From the NCBI RefSeq assembly GCF_040892615.1, contig NZ_JBFRYC010000001.1, positions 186,001 to 250,000 of the forward strand: DNA of 64,000 nucleotides. Reading direction: 5' to 3'. Position 1 is the first letter of the stretch. Each line of letters opens with the position of its first letter. Below, in pieces: positions 15,192-23,507 of this stretch. Under the pieces are notes generated by a model. The model was given only the letters and a program-made list of their open reading frames with translations. It made no database searches and had not been told where the DNA came from. The position numbers and the translations under genes were made by a program. Source of the stretch: Thioclava arctica. GTDB taxonomy: Bacteria > Pseudomonadota > Alphaproteobacteria > Rhodobacterales > Rhodobacteraceae.

Positions 15192-16322
15192 CTAGCGTTT
15201 GAGATACATAAACGCTCCGATCACGATCAGCCCGGCGATCACCGCCAGCGTGATTTTCACCGCGGACCATGGGCGATCGCCCCGCACACGGCCGGTCTGA
15301 GCGTTGACGATAAAGCGATAGGACCGACCGCGGAATTTATAGGCGGCCGTCCAGATCGGCAGCAGGATATGCTTGAAGGTCTCATCGGCGAAATTCGGGT
15401 CCATCGCGGTGATGCGCTGCTCATCGCCCCCGATATCGCGACGAATATCGGTCTGGATCACGCGGATCATCTCGACCTGCGCGGCGTGATGGCCCTCATG
15501 CAGCTCGACCGTGTAGCCCTCGGCAGAAAACCCCGCCAGATAGTCGCGCCGATAGACCTGCAAGGCGCTTAGATCCCACGGGCGCAGCGCGTCGATATAG
15601 GGCGGCGGGAGCGAGCGCGCGGCATAGATCACCACATCATCAAAGGCGCGCGCGACGTGCCCTGAAACCGCGCTCCAGCGGATGCGGCGCACCTGTTGCG
15701 TGCGCGGGCCCTTGTCGGTCTGGACGGTGCGCGATTCGTAATAGGCGTCGCCGCGCTGGCCCGAATAGCGGGTGCGGGTGCTTGCATCAAACGTCCAGAA
15801 CGGTGCGTAAATGCCCGTCATGCGCCGCCCCTTGCGGGCGTATTGCGACAAGCCGTTGGGCGCAAACCACAGGCTGCCCAGCCATTTTGACAGCGCTGTG
15901 CGCGCCTGTTCCTCGGTCAGTTGAAAGGGTAGCACGCCTTGAGGTTTGATCAGGCGGCGCGTGCCGGTATCGGTGACAACGGGCGTGGCACAAAACGGGC
16001 ATTGCGTGGAATGCTCGCCGTTTTGCAACTCGATCGAGGCGCCGCAATTGGGGCAAGACAGCGTGCGATGCTCTTCCATCTCGGGTTCTGGCAGGCCGCG
16101 CGCGAGGGCCTCTTGCAAGGGGATTTCGCGCAAGATCGCCTCGCCGCGCCCGGTGGCGGCGGGGATGTCTTGCACATGGCCGCAATGATCGCAGACCAAC
16201 CGCGTCTGCCCCGGGGCAAAGCGCAGATCGGCCCCACAGCTTTCGCAGCTATAGTGGCTATCGCCCTGCGGATCTGTCGGAGGCGCTTGCACGCCCCGGC
16301 CAACTTTCGGCATCGAAAACAT
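15192..16322 (-). CDS. Membrane-anchored double zinc-ribbon protein (YdjG-like)
   Basis: A 376-residue protein with two N-terminal zinc ribbons (Cys26, 29, 44, 47 and Cys90, 93, 108, 111), a central globular region (about 125-330), and one C-terminal membrane helix (ITLAVIAGLIVIGAFMYL) before the final KR. Such proteins are often mislabelled as primosomal or TFIIB-like; the better comparison is Bacillus YdjG, encoded beside the SPFH protein YdjI. The C-terminal anchor places the ribbons in the cytosol at the membrane. It starts 4 nt after the SPFH gene and is the last gene of the operon. I see no enzyme motif. Confidence 0.8.
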   Translation of the reverse strand: MFSMPKVGRGVQAPPTDPQGDSHYSCESCGADLRFAPGQTRLVCDHCGHVQDIPAATGRGEAILREIPLQEALARGLPEPEMEEHRTLSCPNCGASIELQNGEHSTQCPFCATPVVTDTGTRRLIKPQGVLPFQLTEEQARTALSKWLGSLWFAPNGLSQYARKGRRMTGIYAPFWTFDASTRTRYSGQRGDAYYESRTVQTDKGPRTQQVRRIRWSAVSGHVARAFDDVVIYAARSLPPPYIDALRPWDLSALQVYRRDYLAGFSAEGYTVELHEGHHAAQVEMIRVIQTDIRRDIGGDEQRITAMDPNFADETFKHILLPIWTAAYKFRGRSYRFIVNAQTGRVRGDRPWSAVKITLAVIAGLIVIGAFMYLKR

Positions 16323-16326
16323 GAGT

Positions 16327-17448
16327 TTAGCCTGCAGGCGGGGGCGGGGGCGGCGCGATGGTGAATAGCTGCGCCAGCTCAGAAATATCCTCGGCGCGCA
16401 TCCAGCCATCCTGACCGGGTGTCCACATCAGGCTGTCGCGCGTCAGGCTACCATCGGCAGCCATGCGCCCCAAATGTCCACGCCCAAAAGGCCCTTCGGT
16501 CTGACCGTTCACGGCCATGTGCCAGACCTTTTCCACGGGCGGCGGAGGCGGCGGCGGGGCAGCGGCGGCGGGGGCTTGCCCCCAAGGCCCGGCGGCCCCC
16601 ATCTGATGGCCCATCGCCATGCCCATGCCCGCACCCATTCCAGCCCCCATCGCAGCGCCCATCCCCGCAGAGGCGGCAGAGCCCGGCTGGCCCATCGCCT
16701 CAGCGGCGTTGAACTGCATGTATTTGTTCACATCGCCCACGATTCCCATCGAAGTGCGCTTGTCCAGAACCGCCTCGACCGCCTCGGGCAGCGAGATATT
16801 CTCGATATAGAACTCGGGCAGGGACAGCCCGTAATTGCCGATGGTGGGTGCAATCGCCGTGGCCACCAGCTTGCCCATATCGGCAGTGTTGGCGGCCATA
16901 TCCAGCACCGGAATGTTGGAACCCGCAATGGCGCGCGAGAATTCTTGCACGATGACGTTGCGCAGCTGATAGCTGATCTCGTCAGAGGTGAATTCGCCAT
17001 CCGTGCCCACGATCTCGGTCAGGAACTTGCCCGGATCGGTGACGCGCATCGAATAGGTGCCAAAGGCTCGCAGCCGCACCGGGCCGAATTCAGGATCGCG
17101 CGTCATTACCGGGTTCTTGGTGCCCCATTTCAGATCGTTGATCCGGGTGGTGTTGACGAAATAGATCTCGGACTGGAAGGGCGATTTGAAGCCGTGATCC
17201 CAATGTTGCAGCGTGGTCAGGATCGGCAAGTTGTTGGTTTCGAGCATGTAAAGGCCGGGGCCGAACACATCGGCCAACTGGCCCTCATGCACGAACACCG
17301 CCGATTGCCCCTCGCGCACCGTCAGCTTGGCGCCGTATTTGATCGCATGGCCCTCGCGTTCAAACCGCCAGACCATCGTGTCGCGGGTGTCGTCAGTCCA
17401 GCCGATAACGTCGATGAACTCGCCCGAAAGGAAATCCAGAATACCCAT
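16327..17448 (-). CDS. SPFH domain protein with C-terminal GYF-like domain (YdjI-like)
   Basis: A 373-residue membrane-scaffold type protein. An SPFH/band-7 domain occupies about residues 25-250 (LTVREGQSAVFVHEGQLAD near the front), followed by a Gly/Met/Ala-rich linker, a poly-proline run, and a GYF_2-type domain (WHMAVNGQTEGPFGRGHLGRM, about 305-360). The C-terminus ends in another poly-Pro run. There is no N-terminal membrane helix, so recruitment to the membrane likely needs a partner such as the zinc-ribbon protein. In Bacillus the homologous gene pair works with PspA in envelope stress; no PspA gene is nearby. It lies 15 nt after the DUF2927 gene. Confidence 0.88.
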   Translation of the reverse strand: MGILDFLSGEFIDVIGWTDDTRDTMVWRFEREGHAIKYGAKLTVREGQSAVFVHEGQLADVFGPGLYMLETNNLPILTTLQHWDHGFKSPFQSEIYFVNTTRINDLKWGTKNPVMTRDPEFGPVRLRAFGTYSMRVTDPGKFLTEIVGTDGEFTSDEISYQLRNVIVQEFSRAIAGSNIPVLDMAANTADMGKLVATAIAPTIGNYGLSLPEFYIENISLPEAVEAVLDKRTSMGIVGDVNKYMQFNAAEAMGQPGSAASAGMGAAMGAGMGAGMGMAMGHQMGAAGPWGQAPAAAAPPPPPPPVEKVWHMAVNGQTEGPFGRGHLGRMAADGSLTRDSLMWTPGQDGWMRAEDISELAQLFTIAPPPPPPAG

Positions 17449-17463
17449 GTCGTGTCGGTCCTT

Positions 17464-18429
17464 TTAGCTATTTGCCGCCATCATCTCGGCGGCGATTGTC
17501 TCGATAATCGGGCGCGCTTCGGCCTCGGCCATGCCCGGGCGCAGGCGCGGATCGTAAAGCATTTTGAGCAACATCTCATCATGATGCGTCAAAAGCGAGA
17601 ATTCCTCGTCATCGTTGAAGATCGAGGGGCGCGCGCGCGGATAGTCATTGGCCAGACCCAGCCCCTGCGCCAGTTCTTCATGGATGCAGCTGGTGCGCAG
17701 CGCGGCGGGATGTTCGCCGCGAATGATCGCGACAGCTTGGGCGTAAACGGCACTATTGCCCTCGGAAAAGGCGAAGGCCACGCAATAGGTCGAGAGCGGC
17801 AGATCGGTGATCGCCTCGACCGATGCCTCGTCGATGCCCGGCACCAACTGGCGCAGGCGCGGGCCGATCGCGCGCCGCTCATCCTCGTTCAAGAACAGCA
17901 CATGGAAGTTGCTGCCATGGTTCACGATCTCCACGCGATGGCCCGAGGCGCGCGCCAATTGACTGGCATAGGCGCTGACTTCGGCACGACCCGAGGCGCG
18001 ATCGGCCATCGGGATCGAGGCGCCGAATTCGACCTGCATCGCCACCGGCGCTTGCCAGCGACGCAACCGCGAAACCGTCTGGCGGGCAACGAATCCACCC
18101 CCCGAGGGGGTATATTCATCATACAGCGCGACATGCACAAAATCATCCACCAGCTGGCGCTGACCAAAGGGCGCGTCGCGCGGGGCCACATCGGTGCGCA
18201 ACTGGCCGCGCGCTTCCATTTCAGAGGTGATCTTGGCGTAATAAGCCATCAACTCGCGCGAAAGTTCGCTGCGCTGCGCAGCCTTGGATGCGCCAGACTG
18301 CGCGGGCGCGGGGGTCGGGCGCGGGGTGGTGCGCGGCGCATTGGGAGAGCCTGGCAACCCAACGCAGCCCGAGACCGCGAGACATCCCGCGAGCCCGGTC
18401 AGCCAGCGCAAAGCCCGCGCCCATATCAT
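17464..18429 (-). CDS. DUF2927 lipoprotein with HExxAQ motif
   Basis: A 321-residue secreted lipoprotein: signal helix followed by the lipobox LAVSGC (Cys22), then a Pro/Ala-rich tether (23-50), then a DUF2927 domain (about 95-300). Residues 249-258 read IHEELAQGLG, resembling the HExxH zinc helix of metallopeptidases with the second His replaced by Gln, followed by NDY and a THHDEMLLKMLYDPRL segment. A peptidase-like fold is possible, but activity is unproven. It starts at TGATG overlapping the telA stop, so it is translated with TelA. It would face the periplasm, outside the other cluster products. Confidence 0.8.
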   Translation of the reverse strand: MIWARALRWLTGLAGCLAVSGCVGLPGSPNAPRTTPRPTPAPAQSGASKAAQRSELSRELMAYYAKITSEMEARGQLRTDVAPRDAPFGQRQLVDDFVHVALYDEYTPSGGGFVARQTVSRLRRWQAPVAMQVEFGASIPMADRASGRAEVSAYASQLARASGHRVEIVNHGSNFHVLFLNEDERRAIGPRLRQLVPGIDEASVEAITDLPLSTYCVAFAFSEGNSAVYAQAVAIIRGEHPAALRTSCIHEELAQGLGLANDYPRARPSIFNDDEEFSLLTHHDEMLLKMLYDPRLRPGMAEAEARPIIETIAAEMMAANS

Positions 18430-19604
18430 CAGGCGGCCCCGCCGCCCTGAGCCGAGGATTTCGCCGAAGCCAGCGTGTCGCGCAGCTTGTGCTCCATTTC
18501 GACCAGCTCGGTTTCGGCATCGGCGCGCTTGCGTTTGCCCTCATCAGCGATGCGCAGGCTGTCCTCGATCGTCGCGATCAGATCGGCATTGGCCGATTTC
18601 ACCGCCTCGATATCGAACACGCCGCGCTCCATTTCGGTGCGGATCTCGGCATTGGCCTGACGCAGGTTCTTGGCGTTGGCGGTCAGCAATTCGTTGGTCA
18701 GATCATTAGCCTCGCGCACAGCACCCGCCGCCTCGCGCGAGCGCTGGATGGTGACCGCCTGCGCCAATTGGGTTTCCCAAAGCGGCACGGTATTCACCAG
18801 CGTCGAGTTGATCTTGGTGACCAGCGATTTGTCGTTTTCCTGCACCAGCCGGATCGAAGGCAGCGACTGCATCGTCACTTGGCGCGTCAGTTTGAGGTCA
18901 TGCACCCGGCGTTCCAGATCGTCGCGCGCGGCACGCAGATCGCGCAATGCCTGCGCCTGCAGCACCTTTTCGTTTTCAGGTGCATCGGCGACCGCCTTTT
19001 CCATCGCGGGGATGTCGGTGGTGTCGATCTGGCGCAGCTTTTCGGTGCCCGCCGCGATGTACAGCGCCAATTCGTTATAGAATTTCAACGTCTTGTCATA
19101 GAGCATATCGAGCGATTTGATGTCCTTGAGCAGCTTGTGCTCATGGCTCAAAAGGCTGTCGGTGACCTTGTCGATCTGGCCCTGAACCTCTTCGAAGCGC
19201 GCCACGAAATTGGCGAACGGGGCGGCGCGTCCCAGCAGTTTTTCCCACCAAGACCGCGTGCGGCGCACATCCAGTTCGGACACCGAGAAGCCGCGGATCG
19301 TGGTCACGATCTGGCGCAGGCTGTCGCCCGCAGGCCCCACATCTTTGTTCTTAACACCCGAAAGCATCTCTTGGCTGATCGCCTGCAAATCATTTTGCGC
19401 GCGCGAACCAAACTGCACGATCGAGGTCGCATCGGTCATGTCCAATTCGGCCATGCGTTTGCGGATCGCCTCGGCCTCATCCGGGCTGGCCTGATCCAGC
19501 GGAATCACCTTTTCGGCGGGGGCGGGGTCGGCCAACAGCGCGCTGGTAACCCCTTCCATTTCAGTCATCAACTCGGCTGCCTTTATACGGGTCGTTTCGG
19601 TCAT
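18429..19604 (-). CDS. TelA/KlaA family toxic anion resistance protein
   Basis: A 391-residue, almost wholly alpha-helical cytosolic protein of the TelA family (tellurite or toxic-anion resistance; in Gram-positive bacteria linked to cell-wall antibiotic tolerance). Family landmarks are the central WWEKLLGRAAPFANFVARFEEVQGQID and the conserved WETQLAQAVTIQRSR. Long heptad stretches suggest coiled-coil assembly. The ATG follows AAGGAGG at ideal spacing. It lies 54 nt after xpaC and overlaps the lipoprotein gene by one base. TelA with XpaC is a recurrent bacterial pair; the chemical role is unknown. Confidence 0.92.
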   Translation of the reverse strand: MTETTRIKAAELMTEMEGVTSALLADPAPAEKVIPLDQASPDEAEAIRKRMAELDMTDATSIVQFGSRAQNDLQAISQEMLSGVKNKDVGPAGDSLRQIVTTIRGFSVSELDVRRTRSWWEKLLGRAAPFANFVARFEEVQGQIDKVTDSLLSHEHKLLKDIKSLDMLYDKTLKFYNELALYIAAGTEKLRQIDTTDIPAMEKAVADAPENEKVLQAQALRDLRAARDDLERRVHDLKLTRQVTMQSLPSIRLVQENDKSLVTKINSTLVNTVPLWETQLAQAVTIQRSREAAGAVREANDLTNELLTANAKNLRQANAEIRTEMERGVFDIEAVKSANADLIATIEDSLRIADEGKRKRADAETELVEMEHKLRDTLASAKSSAQGGGAA

Positions 19605-19658
19605 TGCTGGCCTCCTTGCGGCACTTTGGGCGCATCTACCCCTGCGTCAGTATAAGTT

Positions 19659-20558
19659 TCACCCCTGCTTGGGGGTCGTGGCAAGCCCTTCGCGGGCGAG
19701 CCGGTCGCGCAGCACTTCGATTTCAATATCAAGCCCCTCGCGGCCGTCAGCCATCATTTGTTTCGTGCGGGCGGTGAAATTGGTCTCCAGATCGCTCAAA
19801 AGCGACTCGTAATCATGGCGCGCATCCGCGTCGCGCGTGTTGCGCCACAGATCGGCGAATTTCACCGTCGCATCGCGCGCACCCTCTAGATAGACGGTCA
19901 TGTAGCGCCGCGCGGTGGCCAGATCGCCGGGGTCTTCCTGCACCACGCGGAACAGATCGCGCGCGCTGGCCTCAAAGCGCGCGACCCGCTCGATCAGCGT
20001 GCGCTCGCCCGTGGGGGCAATCGCGCTGCGCATCGCGGTCAGATAGGTCTCGCCTTCCTTGACGACGCGTTCGACGCGCTCTTGCTGGAACGCATCAACA
20101 CCGTCCATACCCTTGTTTTTCAACGGATCAAGCCCGAACGCGACCAGCGAGATCACCGTTCCAAGCGCCCCGATCGCGATGGATCCGATCAGTCCGACCT
20201 CGGGTGCCTGCGCGCCCACAGCCAGCCCCAGCCCGAACGCGATTGAGCCAAGGATCTTGCGCGGAAAGGCCGGGCGGCGGGCGGCGGCGCGTGCGGTATA
20301 GGCGAACTCGGCGCGCAGCCCTTCGCGGATCGTCCAAGCCGCGCCCGCAATCAGCGCAAAGGCCGCCAGTGCGCGGATCAGGGCAAACGGCCCCTCGCCA
20401 AACGCGCCCAGCAGAAACGGCGCGGCGGCCAGAGTGATCCAGACGGGGCGATTTTCCTCGGGGTGGCGCGCGACGGGGCGGCGATGGGCCGGGATCGGTC
20501 CGGTTTCGGGTGTGGAATGGGGATCGGGCGAATATTTGCCGCCAAAGCGCTGGGCCAT
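19659..20558 (-). CDS. XpaC family protein (5-bromo-4-chloroindolyl phosphate hydrolysis)
   Basis: A 299-residue protein with a basic, disordered start, two or three hydrophobic segments around residues 40-80 and 100-150, and a cytosolic helical domain (about 160-299) of the XpaC family. The name comes from an indolyl-phosphate colour phenotype and does not imply a phosphatase; no phosphatase motif is seen. XpaC genes are typically beside telA, as here. Start ATG at 20558 overlaps the stop of a 27-codon frame (TGATG), so translation is probably coupled to that peptide. Confidence 0.85.
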   Translation of the reverse strand: MAQRFGGKYSPDPHSTPETGPIPAHRRPVARHPEENRPVWITLAAAPFLLGAFGEGPFALIRALAAFALIAGAAWTIREGLRAEFAYTARAAARRPAFPRKILGSIAFGLGLAVGAQAPEVGLIGSIAIGALGTVISLVAFGLDPLKNKGMDGVDAFQQERVERVVKEGETYLTAMRSAIAPTGERTLIERVARFEASARDLFRVVQEDPGDLATARRYMTVYLEGARDATVKFADLWRNTRDADARHDYESLLSDLETNFTARTKQMMADGREGLDIEIEVLRDRLAREGLATTPKQG

Positions 20559-20641
20559 CAGACGCTCCCTGTCAGCGCGACCGATAGGGTCAACGCAAGC
20601 ATCAGCCAGAATGCGATCCGCTTTTGCGCCGTGCGCGACAT
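20558..20641 (-). CDS. Short membrane peptide (27 aa) leading the xpaC-telA operon
   Basis: A 27-codon frame starting MSRTAQKRIAFW and continuing as a hydrophobic helix (LMLALTLSVALTG). It has a strong GGAGG ribosome site 7 nt before its ATG and its TGA overlaps the xpaC ATG. A charged start plus one hydrophobic segment fits a small membrane protein, or a leader peptide for coupled translation. No family is recognised. The ribosome site and overlap make it more than a chance frame. Confidence 0.6.
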   Translation of the reverse strand: MSRTAQKRIAFWLMLALTLSVALTGSV

Positions 20642-20701
20642 GGGCCACCCTCCGATTTCAGCGCAGATTTTTCTGCGCCTCACCTTAATTTATAGGTAGC
20701 C

Positions 20702-20778
20702 CGGCGGGTTTGCGCCAGAGGTGGGATGTTAAATTCGCGTAAACCCGCCGAGGGGAATTTTGTGCTCAAATTCCCCTC
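20702..20778 (-). terminator. Two abutting inverted repeats downstream of the pseudouridine synthase gene
   Basis: GAGGGGAATTT (20750-20760) pairs perfectly with AAATTCCCCTC (20768-20778), an 11-bp stem with a 7-nt loop, 13 nt past the stop of the leftward synthase gene. CGGCGGGTTT (20702-20711) pairs with AAACCCGCCG (20741-20750), 10 bp, and shares base 20750 with the first stem. The first hairpin is probably the transcription terminator; no T-run follows. The second may prevent read-through into the peptide-xpaC operon beginning at 20641. Confidence 0.65.
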
Positions 20779-20791
20779 TGAACAGATGTGA

Positions 20792-22486
20792 TCAGCCGCG
20801 CGAGCCGCCGCGCGAGCTATTGCCGCCCGGACGACCGCCCGGTTTGCCAGCGTAACCGCCGCCGGGTTTGCCGCCGCCGGGTCTGCCACTGTAGCCGCCA
20901 CCGGGTTTGCCACCACCGGGCTTGCCCGCAAAGCCACCACCGGGTTTGCCGCCCGGTTTGCCGCTATAGCTGCCGCCGGGCCTGCCACCGCCGGGCTTGC
21001 CACCATAGCCGCCGGGTTTGCCGCCGCGCTGGTCGTCATCGCGGTGCGATTTGAAACCTTCGGAGCGTGACGGACCGCCCGGCTTGCCGCCATGCGATTT
21101 GAACCCACCCGAGCGCGGCTTGTCCCCGAAAGCGGGCTTATCCCCACGCGGTTTGCCGTAAGTGGGCTTGTCGCCACGCGGACGCTCATCACGGTCCCCA
21201 CGCGGTTTGCCGTAAGTGGGCTTGTCGCCACGCGGACGCTCATCACGGTCCCCACGCGGTTTGCCGTAAGTGGGCTTGTCGCCACGCGGGCGATCATCAC
21301 GGTCCCCACGCGGTTTGCCATAAGCGGGCTTGTCGCCACGCGGGCGATCATCACGATCCCCACGCGGTTTGCCGTAAGTGGGCTTGTCGCCACGCGGACG
21401 GTCATCACGGTCCCCACGCGGTTTGCCGTAAGCAGGCTTGTCGCCACGCGGGCGATCATCGCGGTCCCCACGCGGCTTGCCATAGGCAGGCTTATCACCA
21501 CGCGGGCGATCATCGCGGTCCCCACGCGGTTTGCCATAAGCGGGCTTATCGCCACGCGGGCGATCATCGCGATCCCCACGCGGTTTGCCATAGGCGGGCT
21601 TGTCGCCACGCGGACGATCATCGCGGTCCCGTTTGAAATCGGGCTTGTCACCCGTGGGGCGGGGGCCGCGCGGGCGGTCGCCACGGGGGCGGTCGCGATG
21701 CGGGCGCTCCTCAGAGTCGCCCCCTGTGTCCATCCCGGTCAGTAGCCGGTCGCCAAGCTGATCGCGCAGCATCCGGCGTTTCACCTCGACCACGTCACCG
21801 GGCTGCATGTCGATCAGGCGGAACGGCCCATAGCTCAGCCGGATCAGGCGGTTCACCACCAGACCCACTTCGGACATGGCGCGACGAATTTCGCGGTTCT
21901 TGCCCTCGCGGATGCCCACGGTCAGCCACGCATTCGCGCCTTGCTGACGATCAAGGCTGATCTCCATCGGCTGGAAATCTTCGCCATCGATCGTGATCCC
22001 ACGGCGCAGCGGGTCAAAGGTTGCCTCGGTCGGGCGACCATTCACGCGCACACGATATTTGCGCAGCCAGCCGGTTTCGGGCAATTCCAGACGGCGTTTC
22101 AACCCGCCATCATTGGTCAACAGCAACAGCCCCTCGGAGTTGAGGTCAAGCCGCCCCACGTTCAACACGCGCGGCATCCCCTCGGGCATTTCGTCAAACA
22201 CGGTGCGCCGGCCTTGCTCGTCCTTCTCGGTCGTGACCAGACCGAGCGGCTTGTAATACAGCCACAGCCGGGTTTCTTGCGGCGCATCAATCGGTTTGCC
22301 GTCGATGGTGACCTTATCTTTCAGCGAGACATCCAGCGCGGGCGTGTCGATTTTCTTGCCGTTCACCGAGACGCGGCCAGCGAGGATCATCTTCTCAGCG
22401 TCACGGCGCGAGGCCACGCCAGAGCGCGCAATCACCTTGGCGATGCGTTCGTTTTGCGACGGTTTGGGGGCGGGGGTGTCATTCAT
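20792..22486 (-). CDS. RluB-type rRNA pseudouridine synthase with long repetitive basic tail
   Basis: Isomerises uridine in 23S rRNA helix 80 (RluB/RsuA branch). Residues about 12-60 form an S4 RNA-binding domain (NERIAKVIARSGVASRRDAE); the catalytic domain follows to about 255, with catalytic Asp114 in NVGRLDLNSEGLL and the KNREIRRAM motif. Residues about 256-564 are a low-complexity tail: nine near-identical 18-residue units (RDDRPRGDKPAYGKPRGD) and then Gly/Lys/Pro-rich repeats. The core family is about 250-300 residues, so the tail doubles the protein. ATG at 22486 follows AAGGA. The gene is divergent from tadA, another RNA-modification gene. Confidence 0.92.
   Translation of the reverse strand: MNDTPAPKPSQNERIAKVIARSGVASRRDAEKMILAGRVSVNGKKIDTPALDVSLKDKVTIDGKPIDAPQETRLWLYYKPLGLVTTEKDEQGRRTVFDEMPEGMPRVLNVGRLDLNSEGLLLLTNDGGLKRRLELPETGWLRKYRVRVNGRPTEATFDPLRRGITIDGEDFQPMEISLDRQQGANAWLTVGIREGKNREIRRAMSEVGLVVNRLIRLSYGPFRLIDMQPGDVVEVKRRMLRDQLGDRLLTGMDTGGDSEERPHRDRPRGDRPRGPRPTGDKPDFKRDRDDRPRGDKPAYGKPRGDRDDRPRGDKPAYGKPRGDRDDRPRGDKPAYGKPRGDRDDRPRGDKPAYGKPRGDRDDRPRGDKPTYGKPRGDRDDRPRGDKPAYGKPRGDRDDRPRGDKPTYGKPRGDRDERPRGDKPTYGKPRGDRDERPRGDKPTYGKPRGDKPAFGDKPRSGGFKSHGGKPGGPSRSEGFKSHRDDDQRGGKPGGYGGKPGGGRPGGSYSGKPGGKPGGGFAGKPGGGKPGGGYSGRPGGGKPGGGYAGKPGGRPGGNSSRGGSRG
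21144..21629. repeat. Nine tandem 54-bp units within the pseudouridine synthase gene
   Basis: Exactly nine direct repeats of 54 bp (486 bp total), in frame, each coding 18 residues. Units differ at a few positions, mostly synonymous, with one recurring Ala/Thr change (KPAY versus KPTY) and Asp/Glu in the last two (DDRP versus DERP). The units have no spacers and lie inside a coding sequence, so this is a coding minisatellite that can expand or contract by recombination, not a CRISPR array. Confidence 0.97.
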
Positions 22487-22610
22487 GACGAAAATCCTTC
22501 TAAGGGAGGGGGCGCCGGACTCACTCGGGTGCCAAGGCGGGTGATCTACACCTTTGTGCGGCGCTTGCAAAGCACCTTGATTGGCGCGGACGGCTGGGCG
22601 ATGAAGGGCC

Positions 22611-23060
22611 ATGGAATTTCGGTCTTTCATGCAACAGGCGCTCGATGAGGCACGCGCGGCGGGCGCGCGTGGCGAGGTGCCTGTGGGCGCGGTCGTGGTC
22701 TCGCCCGCAGGCGTGGTCGTGGCACGCGCGGGCAATCGCACACGCGAGTTGAACGACCCGACCGCCCATGCCGAGGTGCTTGCACTGCGCGCGGCCTGTG
22801 CGCAGGCGGGCTCGGAACGGCTGCCCGGTCATGATCTGTATGTCACGCTGGAACCTTGCCCGATGTGCGCCTCTGCGATTAGCCAAGCCCGCATCGCGCG
22901 GCTGTATTACGGCGCGAGTGATCCGAAATCGGGCGGTGTGGCGCAGGGGCCGCGGGTGTTTTCCCATCCGCAGTGCCATCACGTCCCCGAGGTCTATGAC
23001 GGGATCGCGGGCGGGGCGGCTGAGGCGCTGCTCAAGGACTTCTTTGCGCAACGGCGCTAG
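22611..23060 (+). CDS. tadA: tRNA-specific adenosine deaminase
   Basis: Converts A34 to inosine in the anticodon of tRNA-Arg(ACG). The zinc site is His53 in AHAE, with Glu55 as proton shuttle, and Cys83 and Cys86 in EPCPMC. The 149-residue length is typical. It is divergent from the pseudouridine synthase gene with a 124-bp shared promoter region. It precedes the small membrane protein gene by 104 nt. Confidence 0.96.
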   Translation: MEFRSFMQQALDEARAAGARGEVPVGAVVVSPAGVVVARAGNRTRELNDPTAHAEVLALRAACAQAGSERLPGHDLYVTLEPCPMCASAISQARIARLYYGASDPKSGGVAQGPRVFSHPQCHHVPEVYDGIAGGAAEALLKDFFAQRR

Positions 23061-23164
23061 GGGGCTCGTCTGGACTTGCAGCGCGATCTCTGACACATAG
23101 CGCGCCTAAGGGCAGCAATCTCTGTGCCCCTCATCAAATCAAAATTGACCCAGAAGGAGCGAGG

Positions 23165-23440
23165 ATGCGTTCGCACTTGCGTCTGCGCGTGGGCGGTTTG
23201 GCCGCCTATCAACACGAACTGAAATGGATCGCGCTTGCGCTTGGCATCGCCTCTACCATCGCCATCGTGCAGAACTGGTATCCGCTCAACCTATTCCTAA
23301 GCCTGCCGTTTTGCATGATCTGGGCCTATCACGCCTGGCTGCATACCGAACGCCAGCTAAAATATATCAACCTGCTGTTTATCGCCTTCTACATCTATGG
23401 AATTGCGCGCTATTTCGTAATCGCGCAGGGCGCGGCCTAA
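23165..23440 (+). CDS. Small conserved membrane protein (about 91 aa)
   Basis: A 91-residue protein with three hydrophobic segments (about 20-37, 42-56 and 66-85). The distinctive features are NWYPLNLFLSLPFCMIWAYHAW and a following short amphipathic RQLKYINLLFIAFYIYGIARYF. The start ATG follows AAGGAG at 8 nt spacing, so it is clearly translated. It resembles small Rhodobacteraceae membrane proteins of unknown function; a SemiSWEET-like topology is possible but not claimed. It is followed by the thioesterase pair 67 nt on. Confidence 0.75.
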   Translation: MRSHLRLRVGGLAAYQHELKWIALALGIASTIAIVQNWYPLNLFLSLPFCMIWAYHAWLHTERQLKYINLLFIAFYIYGIARYFVIAQGAA

Positions 23441-23507
23441 GCGGGCCTTGCCTCTGGCGCGCCAAGCAGGAATAGTCGCGACAGCCCAACAAGTGCCGGA
23501 TACCGCA

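Noticed and set aside
16474..18450. 658-codon frame opposite the SPFH and DUF2927 genes
   Set aside because: Crosses two clear genes in the antisense direction; composition is basic and lacks any recognisable domain or ribosome site.
21144..21629. 54-bp tandem units as a possible CRISPR array
   Set aside because: Units directly abut, in frame within a gene, with no variable spacers; they encode an 18-residue protein repeat.
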